Assembly (NCBI GenBank): GCA_902492755.1
Contig: CABUNB010000028.1
Coordinates: forward strand, 1-32,190
DNA from: an uncultured Collinsella sp.
GTDB taxonomy: Bacteria > Actinomycetota > Coriobacteriia > Coriobacteriales > Coriobacteriaceae
Direction of reading: 5' to 3'
DNA: 32,190 nt
How positions within the stretch are numbered: the first letter of the stretch is position 1; the number at the start of each line of letters is the position of its first letter. Shown here in pieces: positions 9,916 to 17,291 of the stretch. The notes below the pieces were generated by a model. The model was not told where the DNA came from. It saw only the letters and a list, made by a program, of their open reading frames with translations, and made no database searches. Position numbers and translations under genes: made by a program.

Positions 9916-10832
9916 CCTTTGACCTGTACGACACCGTCGACTCGTTTATCGCCTATATCTCACGTGTCGAGGGGCTTTCTCCCAACACGGTGACGGCCTA
10001 TGGCTCGAGGCTGGAGCGCTTTGCTGCCTGGTGCGAGCGCGAGGATATAGATGCTTTCGCTGCCGACGTGCGCACCATTCGTCGCTATCTTGCCGAGCTT
10101 TCGCGTGAGCAGGTGGCTCCCCGAACGCTTGCGGCACACCTGTCTGCCGTTCGCTCGCTTTATCGGTGGATGGCTGCCGAGGGGGTCGTGGAGGGCGATG
10201 CGGTCTCGGCAATTTCCTCGCCCAAGCTCCCGCGCGATCTGCCCGGTGTGCTGACGACCCAACAGGTGGAGGCGCTGCTCAAGACGCCCGATACCTCAAC
10301 ACCAGCGGGACTGCGCGATGCGGCGATGCTCGAGCTGCTCTATGCATCCGGCGCCCGTATCTCTGAGCTCGCAGCACTCAATGTGGAGTCCATTGCGTGG
10401 TCCGAACGCATGCTGCGCCTGTGGGGCAAGGGGAGCAAAGAACGTATCGTCCCTCTGTACCGTCGTGCGCTCGAGGTGACGCGTCTCTATATTGAGGAGG
10501 GGAGGCCGGAGTTGCTCGCTCAGGCAAAGCGCCGTGACCCCGTCAACGGGCCGCATCCGCTGCTTATATCGGCGCGCGGTAATCGCATGAGTGCCGCCAT
10601 GCTCAGGCGGCGGTTCCATACGCTGGCGGCACTCGCCGGCATTCCGGCCGACATCGCCCCGCATGCGATGCGCCATACCTTTGCGACCGACTTGCTCGAG
10701 GGCGGTGCGGACCTGCGCTCGGTTCAAGAGCTGCTGGGTCATGCGAGCCTGTCCACGACGCAGATCTACACGCATCTCACACCCGATCGGCTTAAGCGGG
10801 CCGTGGCTCAAGCCCATCCCCGAGGCGAGTAG
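9912..10832 (+). CDS. Tyrosine recombinase XerC/XerD-like, start codon non-standard
   Basis: Tyrosine recombinases of this kind resolve chromosome dimers. The catalytic set is visible: Arg in ASGARISELAAL, Lys in WGKGSKERIVPL, HAMRHTFATDL, GHASLSTTQIYTHL with the nucleophile Tyr. The first standard start codon (GTG 9990) would give 280 residues and remove the first helix of the core-binding domain. The frame is open back to 9867 and encodes a typical N-terminus, FDLYDTVDSFIAYISRVEG. No ATG, GTG or TTG lies in that stretch; only ATA 9912, GTC 9909 and CTG 9924 are near the GGAGG at 9898-9902. I place the start at ATA 9912 (306 residues, normal length), with 9990 as the fallback. Whether it is XerC or XerD cannot be decided. 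Confidence 0.88.
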   Translation: MAFDLYDTVDSFIAYISRVEGLSPNTVTAYGSRLERFAAWCEREDIDAFAADVRTIRRYLAELSREQVAPRTLAAHLSAVRSLYRWMAAEGVVEGDAVSAISSPKLPRDLPGVLTTQQVEALLKTPDTSTPAGLRDAAMLELLYASGARISELAALNVESIAWSERMLRLWGKGSKERIVPLYRRALEVTRLYIEEGRPELLAQAKRRDPVNGPHPLLISARGNRMSAAMLRRRFHTLAALAGIPADIAPHAMRHTFATDLLEGGADLRSVQELLGHASLSTTQIYTHLTPDRLKRAVAQAHPRGE

Positions 10833-10897
10833 CGCGCGGCGATTTTTGAGAGGGACGCCCACCATGCCGCACTCAGGTGTGTGGTTTTGATTGCGGG

Positions 10898-10926
10898 TTG
10901 GCAGGAAGAAGCATTCCTGCTATCAT
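10898..10926 (+). promoter_or_regulatory. Promoter of rpsB-tsf
   Basis: TTGGCA (10898-10903) and TATCAT (10921-10926) are separated by exactly 17 bases. It lies in the 235-base gap after the recombinase gene. Transcription would begin near 10933. Confidence 0.75.
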
Positions 10927-10933
10927 TCATCGG

Positions 10934-11042
10934 GTTGCTTCACGGCAACATGTTTTTATCACGCACGCGCGGCTACTTCATACCGTGGTGCCCGGGCTTT
11001 GGTAGCACATGTCCGGGTTGGTTTTGGAGGATGACCCCGCGC
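10934..11042 (+). ncRNA. Possible structured leader of rpsB
   Basis: The leader is about 135 bases. GTTGC (10934-10938) pairs with GCAAC (10945-10949). GCGCGG (10967-10972) can pair with CCGCGC (11037-11042), enclosing TACC (10981-10984) and GGTA (11001-11004). The closing stem ends ~12 bases before the AGGAGG of rpsB. An S2 autoregulatory leader is plausible but is an inference. Confidence 0.35.
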
Positions 11043-11067
11043 GGAGGCAAACCACAGGAGGTTTAAC

Positions 11068-11796
11068 ATGGCTACCAAGATTAATATCCGCACCCTGCTC
11101 GAGGCCGGCTGCCACTTCGGTCACCAGACCCGTCGTTGGAACCCCAAGATGAAGCCGTTCATCTTCGGTGAGCGCAACGGCATCTACATCCTCGACCTCA
11201 AGCAGACCATCCTCGACGCCGACCAGGCCTACACCTTCGTCAAGAACGTCGCCAAGGGCGGCAACGTGCTGTTCGTCGGCACCAAGAAGCAGGCTCAGGA
11301 GGCCGTTAAGAACGCTGCTGAGCGCGCCAACATGCCTTACATCAACCAGCGTTGGCTCGGCGGTATGCTGACCAACTTCGTCACCATCCGCTCCCGCATC
11401 AACCGCATGGAGGAGCTCGAGGCCATGGTCGAGGACGGCCGCATGGCTGTTCTGCCCAAGAAGGAGCAGGCTGTTCTCGGTAAGGAGCTCACCAAGCTCC
11501 AGACCAACCTCGGTGGCGCCCGCGACATGAAGGGTCTGCCCCAGGCTCTCTTCGTCATCGACACCAAGCGCGAGGAGAACGCCATCAAGGAGGCCCAGCG
11601 CCTGAACATCCCCGTCGTCGCCCTGATCGACACCAACTCCGATCCCGACGAGGTCGAGTACGGCATCCCCTGCAACGATGACGCTATCTCCGCTGTCACC
11701 CTTATGTGCGAGCTCATGGCTGACGCCTGCCTCGCTGGCTCCGGCAAGGAGCAGGTCTCCGAGGCCGAGATGGCCGCTGAGCCCAAGGCCGAGTAA
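11068..11796 (+). CDS. rpsB: 30S ribosomal protein S2
   Basis: S2 binds the 30S body near S1 and is needed for mRNA binding. The 242-residue protein has the family landmarks: RTLLEAGCHFGHQTRRWNPK, FIFGERNGIYILDLKQT, YINQRWLGGMLTNFVTIRSR, and PQALFVIDTKREENAIKEAQ followed by PVVALIDTNSDPDEVEYGIP. ATG 11068 has an AGGAGG site. Codon use is strongly biased (CTC, GAG, AAG, ACC), as expected for a highly expressed gene. It is followed after 45 bases by tsf, the usual partner. Confidence 0.98.
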   Translation: MATKINIRTLLEAGCHFGHQTRRWNPKMKPFIFGERNGIYILDLKQTILDADQAYTFVKNVAKGGNVLFVGTKKQAQEAVKNAAERANMPYINQRWLGGMLTNFVTIRSRINRMEELEAMVEDGRMAVLPKKEQAVLGKELTKLQTNLGGARDMKGLPQALFVIDTKREENAIKEAQRLNIPVVALIDTNSDPDEVEYGIPCNDDAISAVTLMCELMADACLAGSGKEQVSEAEMAAEPKAE

Positions 11797-11841
11797 ATCA
11801 GTCTTAGTTAATTCTTTTTCATCTCTTTGAAAGGAACCACA

Positions 11842-12711
11842 ATGGCCCAGATTACCGCCGCTATGGTCAAGCAGCTCCGCGAGATGACCGACTCCCCGAT
11901 GATGGAGTGCAAGAAGGCTCTCGTCGAGGCTGACGGCGACATGGACGCCGCTGTCGACGTTCTGCGCAAGAACGGCCTCGCCAAGGCTGCTAAGAAGGCT
12001 GGCCGCGAGACCAACGAGGGCGCTGTAGCCGCGTTCGTCTCCGAGGATGGCAAGACCGGCGCTCTGCTCGAGCTCTCCTGCGAGACCGACTTCGTTGGCT
12101 CCAACGCCAAGTTCACCGGCTTTGCTTCCAAGGTCGCCGAGGTTGTCGCCACCACCGAGCCGGCCGATGTCGATGCTCTGCTCGAGAAGCCGATGGGCGA
12201 GGAGACCGTTTCCTCCGAGCTCACCGAGATGATTCACATCATGGGCGAGAACATGAAGATCTCCCGCTTCGCCGCCCGCAAGGCCGAGAACGGCGCTCTC
12301 GCTTCTTACATCCACATGGGTGGTAAGATCGGCGTCCTCGTCGAGTTTGCTTTCGAGAAGGCCGAGACTGCTCAGGCTGAGTCCTTCAAGGCCTTCGCTC
12401 ACGACGTTGCCCTTCAGGTTGCCGCCGTCGCCCCGATCTGTGCTACCCGCGATCAGGTTCCGGCCGAGACCGTCGAGCACGAGAAGCAGATCTACATGGC
12501 TCAGGCTGCCGAGTCCGGCAAGCCCGAGGCTATCCAGGAGAAGATGGCTGTCGGCCGTCTGGAGAAGTTCTACAAGCAGTCCGTGCTCACCGAGCAGGAG
12601 TTCATCAAGGACAGCTCCCTCACCATCAAGAAGTACGCTGAGCAGGTCTCCAAGGAGCTTGGCGACACCATTACCGTCGTTGCCTTCGACCGTCTGGTCC
12701 GTGGCGAGTAA
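11842..12711 (+). CDS. tsf: Elongation factor Ts
   Basis: EF-Ts exchanges GDP for GTP on EF-Tu. The 289-residue protein has an N-terminal UBA-like domain (ITAAMVKQLREMTDSPMMEC, KKALVEADGDMDAAVDVLRK) and the core with SCETDFVGSNAKFTGFA (the TDFV motif contacting EF-Tu). The start is ATG 11842, with GAAAGGAA upstream; an in-frame TTG at 11827 lies before that site and is rejected. It is co-transcribed with rpsB and closed by a strong terminator. Confidence 0.98.
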   Translation: MAQITAAMVKQLREMTDSPMMECKKALVEADGDMDAAVDVLRKNGLAKAAKKAGRETNEGAVAAFVSEDGKTGALLELSCETDFVGSNAKFTGFASKVAEVVATTEPADVDALLEKPMGEETVSSELTEMIHIMGENMKISRFAARKAENGALASYIHMGGKIGVLVEFAFEKAETAQAESFKAFAHDVALQVAAVAPICATRDQVPAETVEHEKQIYMAQAAESGKPEAIQEKMAVGRLEKFYKQSVLTEQEFIKDSSLTIKKYAEQVSKELGDTITVVAFDRLVRGE

Positions 12712-12734
12712 ATAAGCTCTTGTAGCTGGTAATG

Positions 12735-12769
12735 AGCAGGCTGTGGGTTTTACTCACAGCCTGCTTTTT
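12735..12769 (+). terminator. Terminator after tsf
   Basis: A perfect 11-bp stem, AGCAGGCTGTG (12735-12745) and CACAGCCTGCT (12755-12765), is followed by a T-run to 12769. Confidence 0.95.
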
Positions 12770-12828
12770 CATGGCTCCCCGTTAAGCCTTTGTTATCATA
12801 TTGAGAGTCTAATTAAAGGAGGATCGCT

Positions 12829-13551
12829 TTGTCCGACATCCGATATAAACGCGTGCTTCTTAAGCTTTCCGGCGAAGCACTGATGGGCGACGGCCACTAT
12901 GGCATCGACCCCAAGGTTACCGACCATCTTGCCAAGCAGGTCAAGGAGCTGCTCGCCGTTGGCCATGAGGTCGGCGTCGTTGTCGGCGGCGGCAATATTT
13001 TCCGCGGCATGGCAGGCGCTGCCGGTGGCATGGAGCGTGCTCAGGCCGACTACATGGGCATGCTGGCAACCGTTATGAACGCGCTCGCCCTGCAGGATGC
13101 CTTCGAGCACAACGATGTTCCCTGCCGCGTGATGAGCGCTATCCAGATGAACGAGATCTGCGAGCCCTATATTCGTCGCCGCGCTATCAACCATCTGTCC
13201 AAGGGCAACGTCGTCATCTTCGCTGCCGGTTCGGGCAATCCGTACTTTACGACCGACACCGCCGCGGCTCTTCGTGCGTGCGAGATCGGCGCCGAGATTC
13301 TGATTAAAGCCACCAAGGTTGACGGCATCTACGACAAGGACCCCGTCAAGTGCGTCGATGCCGTCCGTTTTGACAAGATTACCTATCACGAGGTTCTCGT
13401 TCGCGGCCTGCAGGTTATGGATTCCACGGCTACGGCCCTGTGCCAGGATAACCGTATGCCCATTTTGGTCCTCAACATCGATGGCGAGGACACCGTCAAG
13501 CGCGCGCTTTCGGGTGAGCCCGTCGGCACGCTCGTCTATCAGGAGGATTAA
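12829..13551 (+). CDS. pyrH: UMP kinase
   Basis: UMP kinase phosphorylates UMP to UDP in pyrimidine nucleotide synthesis. The 240-residue protein is of the amino-acid-kinase fold: VLLKLSGEALMGDG at the start, VVVGGGNIFRGMAG, and TTDTAAALRACEIGAEILIK followed by ATKVDGIYDKDPVK. The start codon is TTG 12829, six bases after AAAGGAGG (12815-12822); no in-frame ATG fits. It begins a run of closely spaced genes to proS. An upstream terminator separates it from tsf, so a promoter must lie in ~12770-12815, but I could not assign clear boxes. Confidence 0.97.
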   Translation: MSDIRYKRVLLKLSGEALMGDGHYGIDPKVTDHLAKQVKELLAVGHEVGVVVGGGNIFRGMAGAAGGMERAQADYMGMLATVMNALALQDAFEHNDVPCRVMSAIQMNEICEPYIRRRAINHLSKGNVVIFAAGSGNPYFTTDTAAALRACEIGAEILIKATKVDGIYDKDPVKCVDAVRFDKITYHEVLVRGLQVMDSTATALCQDNRMPILVLNIDGEDTVKRALSGEPVGTLVYQED

Positions 13552-13553
13552 GC

Positions 13554-14090
13554 ATGGCAGAGAACATCACCGCCCACATGGACAAGTCGCTCGAGTCCCT
13601 CAAGCATAACTTCTCCAAGGTCCGTACCGGCCGCGCCAATGCCAACATTCTGTCCGACATCACCGTCGATTATTACGGTGTTCCCACGCCGGTCACGCAG
13701 GTTGCCGCCGTCAAGACCCCCGAGGCCCACATGCTGCTCATCGAGCCGTGGGACAAGGCGCTTATCAACGCCATCGTCAAGGCCATCGGCGCTTCCGATC
13801 TGGGTATTACCCCCAACTCCGATGGCACCGTCGTTCGTCTGCCGTTCCCGGCTCCCACCGAGGAGCGCCGTCGCGAGCTCGTCAAGGAGTGCCGCGAGTA
13901 CGCCGAGCAGGCCAAGGTGTCTATCCGTAACATCCGTCGCGACTTCAACAACAAGCTCGAGCGCGATGAGGAGCTCACCGAGGACGATGTCCGTCGCGAG
14001 CAGGCCAAGGTCCAGAAGCACACCGATGAGTATGTCGCCAAGGTCGAGGAGCTTCTGAAGGAAAAAGAAGCCGAGGTCATGGAGATCTAA
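13554..14090 (+). CDS. frr: Ribosome recycling factor
   Basis: RRF splits the post-termination ribosome together with EF-G. At 178 residues it is slightly shorter than the common 185. Family features are HMDKSLESLKHNFSKVRTGR (three-helix-bundle arm), ANILSDITVDYYGVPTPVTQ, and the C-terminal helix EQAKVQKHTDEYVAKVEELL. It starts two bases after the pyrH stop, using an AGGAGG inside the end of pyrH, which implies translational coupling. Confidence 0.97.
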   Translation: MAENITAHMDKSLESLKHNFSKVRTGRANANILSDITVDYYGVPTPVTQVAAVKTPEAHMLLIEPWDKALINAIVKAIGASDLGITPNSDGTVVRLPFPAPTEERRRELVKECREYAEQAKVSIRNIRRDFNNKLERDEELTEDDVRREQAKVQKHTDEYVAKVEELLKEKEAEVMEI

Positions 14091-14091
14091 G

Positions 14092-14886
14092 GTGCAATAC
14101 GACGAGCATAAACTGGTCGAGTACTTTGCCGACGCCCCTGCGGGCGTCGGTTTTTCCGACCTTGACCTCAATAACATTCCGCACCATATCTCGTGCATCA
14201 TGGACGGCAACGGTCGTTGGGCCACGTCGCGCGGTCTTGCACGCACCGAGGGTCATAAGGCAGGTATCGTCTCGCTGCGCGAGATCATTACCGCCTGCGT
14301 GCGCCTGGGCGTCGACGTGCTTTCTGCCTATGCGTTTTCTACCGAAAACTGGAACCGTCCGCAGCATGAGGTCAACGTCTTGATGCATCTGTTTGCCAAG
14401 ACGTTTATCGACGAGCTGCCGCTTCTGAAGCGCGAAAACGTGCGTGTTGTCTTTTTGGGTGACATTTCCGCGCTGCCCAAGAAGACCCGCGACGTTTTTG
14501 AACGCGGTCTTGCCGAGTGCGCCGATCACACCGGTATGACGCTGGCGCTTGCCGTCAACTACGGCGCGCGTGCCGAGATTACCCGCGCTGTCCGTCAGAT
14601 TGCACTCGACGCTGCCGCCGGTAAGATCGATCCTGCCGCAATTGATGACGACATGGTGGCTTCCCATCTCTATACCGCCGGCCTTCCCGATCCTGAGCTT
14701 GTGATTCGCACCTCTGGTGAGCTGCGCCTTTCGAACTATCTGCTGTGGCAGGTGGCTTATTCCGAATTCTACGTCACCGATACCTATTGGCCCGACTTTG
14801 ATCGTTGGGGCCTTGTCGACGCCATTTTGGCCTATCAGGGCCGTGACCGTAGGTTTGGTGGACTGAGCAAGACCGAGGAGGCTTAA
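14092..14886 (+). CDS. uppS: Undecaprenyl (isoprenyl) diphosphate synthase
   Basis: This cis-prenyltransferase builds the C55-type lipid carrier for cell-wall synthesis from FPP and IPP. The 264-residue protein shows HISCIMDGNGRWATSRG with catalytic Asp38, STENWNRP, and the IPP-binding end RTSGELRLSNYLLWQVAYSE. It has ~12 more N-terminal residues before the motif than the E. coli enzyme. The start is GTG 14092, one base after the frr stop. The product chain length cannot be read from sequence with certainty. Confidence 0.95.
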   Translation: MQYDEHKLVEYFADAPAGVGFSDLDLNNIPHHISCIMDGNGRWATSRGLARTEGHKAGIVSLREIITACVRLGVDVLSAYAFSTENWNRPQHEVNVLMHLFAKTFIDELPLLKRENVRVVFLGDISALPKKTRDVFERGLAECADHTGMTLALAVNYGARAEITRAVRQIALDAAAGKIDPAAIDDDMVASHLYTAGLPDPELVIRTSGELRLSNYLLWQVAYSEFYVTDTYWPDFDRWGLVDAILAYQGRDRRFGGLSKTEEA

Positions 14887-14888
14887 TC

Positions 14889-15788
14889 GTGTCCGATCGT
14901 CCCAAGGCATCTGCTCCCAAGACGCCTGCGCGCAAAGCTGCCACTGCGGGAGCGCCTGCAGCGAAGAACGGCACCGGTTCGTGGCTGGCGGGCTTTATTA
15001 CCCGTGCCGCCGCCGGTATCGTCTATGCCGTTGTCTTTATCCTGTGCCTGGTTTTGGGTATCGTGCCCACGGCCATCTTTGTTTCTGTCATGAGCGGTCT
15101 GTGCTGCTATGAGTTTTTCCGTATGACAAGGCTCGATGGCAAGATGGCTAACGAGCGCATGGGTATCGCTGCCGCCGTACTCTTTCCGCTGTCGGCGTTG
15201 GGCGATTCGATGTTGCTGAATGCCCTGCTTTTTGCCTTGATGCTCGCTGTGGGCATTTGGTATGTCTGGTCGCCGCGTACCCGCATCTCTGATGTGGCCG
15301 TGACGCTCATGGGTCCCATCTACACTGGCTTTATGCTGTCGGCTATCGTGCTGCTGCGCGATGCCGTGCCCGGTTTTGCCGGTGCCTTGCTTTCAGTGGG
15401 CGTTTGCGCGTCCCTTTGGGTCTCCGATTCGTTTGCCTACATCGTGGGTAGCCGTATCGGCAAGCACAAGATGGTTCCCAAGATCTCTCCCAAAAAGAGC
15501 TGGGAGGGGTTTGCCGGCGGCATCCTGGGCTCGGTTTTGATTTGGCTCATCCTGTGGGCGACGCACTTCTACAAGCTCAGCCTGCCCTATGCGCTGCTGT
15601 GCGGCGTGGTCGTGTCCATTCTGGGCGTTATCGGCGACCTTATCGAGTCGCGCATCAAGCGCGGTGTGGGCGTCAAGGATTCCGGCAACCTTATCCCGGG
15701 CCACGGCGGAATGCTCGATCGTAGCGATTCGCTTATCTTCGGCTGCATTACCGCGCAGCTGTTGCTGATGATCGGAGGCGTGCTGTAA
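14889..15788 (+). CDS. cdsA: Phosphatidate cytidylyltransferase (CDP-diglyceride synthase)
   Basis: The enzyme makes CDP-diacylglycerol from phosphatidate and CTP in the membrane. The 299-residue protein has an Ala/Lys/Pro-rich soluble N-terminus (residues 1-32), then several hydrophobic segments, and ends with the signature KDSGNLIPGHGGMLDRSDS preceded by SRIKRG. The start is GTG 14889. It lies two bases after uppS and overlaps dxr by one base. Confidence 0.95.
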   Translation: MSDRPKASAPKTPARKAATAGAPAAKNGTGSWLAGFITRAAAGIVYAVVFILCLVLGIVPTAIFVSVMSGLCCYEFFRMTRLDGKMANERMGIAAAVLFPLSALGDSMLLNALLFALMLAVGIWYVWSPRTRISDVAVTLMGPIYTGFMLSAIVLLRDAVPGFAGALLSVGVCASLWVSDSFAYIVGSRIGKHKMVPKISPKKSWEGFAGGILGSVLIWLILWATHFYKLSLPYALLCGVVVSILGVIGDLIESRIKRGVGVKDSGNLIPGHGGMLDRSDSLIFGCITAQLLLMIGGVL

Positions 15789-16975
15789 TGTCCTTCCAGA
15801 CGACGTATGGCCCCGATGGACGCCTTCGCGTTGCCATCCTGGGTTGTACGGGCTCTATCGGCACCCAGGCGCTCGATGTGTGCCGCCAGCATGCCGATCG
15901 CCTGCAGGTGACGGCGCTGTCCGTTAACTCCAGTACCTCCGAGCTCGTTGCCGCTGCCCGCGAGTTCTCGGTTCCGGCGGTTGCCGTGGCCGCTGTCGAT
16001 CATGGCGATGACGCCGTGCTGCAGGAGTTGCCCGAGGGAACGAAGCTCGGCGTTGGCGCGCAGGCGGTTTGCGAGCTCGCGCGTCGCGACGATGTCGACT
16101 GCGTGCTTGTCGCTATTGTGGGCGCCGCCGGTCTCGAGGCGAGCCATGCGGCCTTGACCTCGAATAAGCGCCTTGCCCTTGCCAACAAGGAGTCCCTCGT
16201 CGTCGGTGGCGACTTGCTTATGCCGTTGGCGCAACCGGGCCAGCTTATTCCAGTCGACTCTGAGCACTCCGCCATTTACCAGTGCTATCTGGGGGAGAAC
16301 CCGCGCGAGGCTCATTGTATTTGGCTCACCTGCTCGGGCGGTCCGTTCTTTGGCCGCACGCGAGACGAGCTCGATCGCGTGACGCGTGCCGATGCCCTCG
16401 CGCATCCCACGTGGGCCATGGGTGCCAAGATCACCATTGACTCCGCCACCCTCATGAACAAGGGCCTGGAGCGCATTGAGGCCATGCATCTGTTTAGCTG
16501 CGACCTCGATTTCATTAACGTGGTCGTGCAGCGTCAGTCCAAGATTCACTCTATGGTTGAGTTCGCCGACGGCTCCGTGATGGCGCATCTCGGTGCATCC
16601 GACATGCGTATTCCCATCCAGTTCGCGTTCTCGTATCCCGAGCGTTGGGATACCCCGGCGCCTCGTATCGATTTCCGCGAGCTGGGGCAGCTCACGTTTG
16701 ATGCTGCCGACATGGATACCTTCCGCTGTCTGGCACTGGCCGAGCGCGCCGGCAAGACGGGTGGCACCATGCCGTGCGTGCTCAATGCCGCCAACGAGGT
16801 CGCCGTCGATGCCTTCCTGCACGATGGCTGCAGCTTTACCGATATCGATCGCATTGTGGAATCCTGCATGGACGCCCACGATATGCAGGCGGTCGATTCG
16901 TTTGAGCAGCTTCGCGACATCGATGCGTGGGCGCGTGAAAAGGCTGCGCAGGTGCTCGTCGCAACCCGTTCCTAA
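15788..16975 (+). CDS. dxr: 1-deoxy-D-xylulose 5-phosphate reductoisomerase
   Basis: DXR converts DXP to MEP with NADPH, the first committed step of the MEP isoprenoid pathway. The 395-residue protein has the NADPH motif GCTGSIG (residues 19-25), NKESLVVGG, the metal/substrate loop PVDSEHSAIYQCY, the CSGGPFF loop, and KITIDSATLMNKGLERIEAM. ATG 15788 shares its A with the cdsA stop. ispG of the same pathway lies two genes on, and uppS uses the pathway's products. Confidence 0.97.
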   Translation: MSFQTTYGPDGRLRVAILGCTGSIGTQALDVCRQHADRLQVTALSVNSSTSELVAAAREFSVPAVAVAAVDHGDDAVLQELPEGTKLGVGAQAVCELARRDDVDCVLVAIVGAAGLEASHAALTSNKRLALANKESLVVGGDLLMPLAQPGQLIPVDSEHSAIYQCYLGENPREAHCIWLTCSGGPFFGRTRDELDRVTRADALAHPTWAMGAKITIDSATLMNKGLERIEAMHLFSCDLDFINVVVQRQSKIHSMVEFADGSVMAHLGASDMRIPIQFAFSYPERWDTPAPRIDFRELGQLTFDAADMDTFRCLALAERAGKTGGTMPCVLNAANEVAVDAFLHDGCSFTDIDRIVESCMDAHDMQAVDSFEQLRDIDAWAREKAAQVLVATRS

Positions 16976-17000
16976 CCCATAAGGATTGCTTTTTCGTTTT

Positions 17001-17291
17001 ATGGATACTGTTCTGAGCGTTCTCTCATCGGTCTTTTGGGGCCTGCTGATGCTTTCCGTCCTCGTGTTTTTGCACGAGGGCGGCCACTTTTTGGCGGCGC
17101 GTGCCTGCGGCGTCCGTGTGACCGAGTTCTTTTTGGGTCTGCCGTGCCGCTTTGACATCCATTACACGTCGCGTCGCATTGGAACCAAGTTTGGCGTGAC
17201 CCCGCTGCTGCTAGGTGGCTACGCTGCCATCTGCGGTATGGATCCGACCGATGTTTCGTGCTCGCGGCTATCTATCGTCATGGTCGCGTGA
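17001..17291 (+). CDS. RseP-like M50 protease, N-terminal part (frameshifted)
   Basis: This is the first part of a site-2-type intramembrane metalloprotease. It contains the first membrane segment with the zinc motif FLHEGGHFLAARA and the following beta-loop VTEFFLGLPCRFDIHYTSRR and GVTPLLLGGYA. The frame then stops at TGA 17289 after a short unrelated tail (CSRLSIVMVA). The gene continues in another frame from about 17255, so this is one gene with a one-base frameshift near TTT at 17254-17256. The ATG at 17001 is 15 bases from the nearest AAGGA; a TTG at 16986 is in frame but touches that site, so the start is uncertain. Confidence 0.8.
   Translation: MDTVLSVLSSVFWGLLMLSVLVFLHEGGHFLAARACGVRVTEFFLGLPCRFDIHYTSRRIGTKFGVTPLLLGGYAAICGMDPTDVSCSRLSIVMVA

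Noticed and set aside
17250..17291. Certain programmed -1 frameshift in rseP
   Set aside because: There is only a three-T run with no clear slippery heptamer or downstream pseudoknot that I can identify, so an error or mutation is at least as likely.
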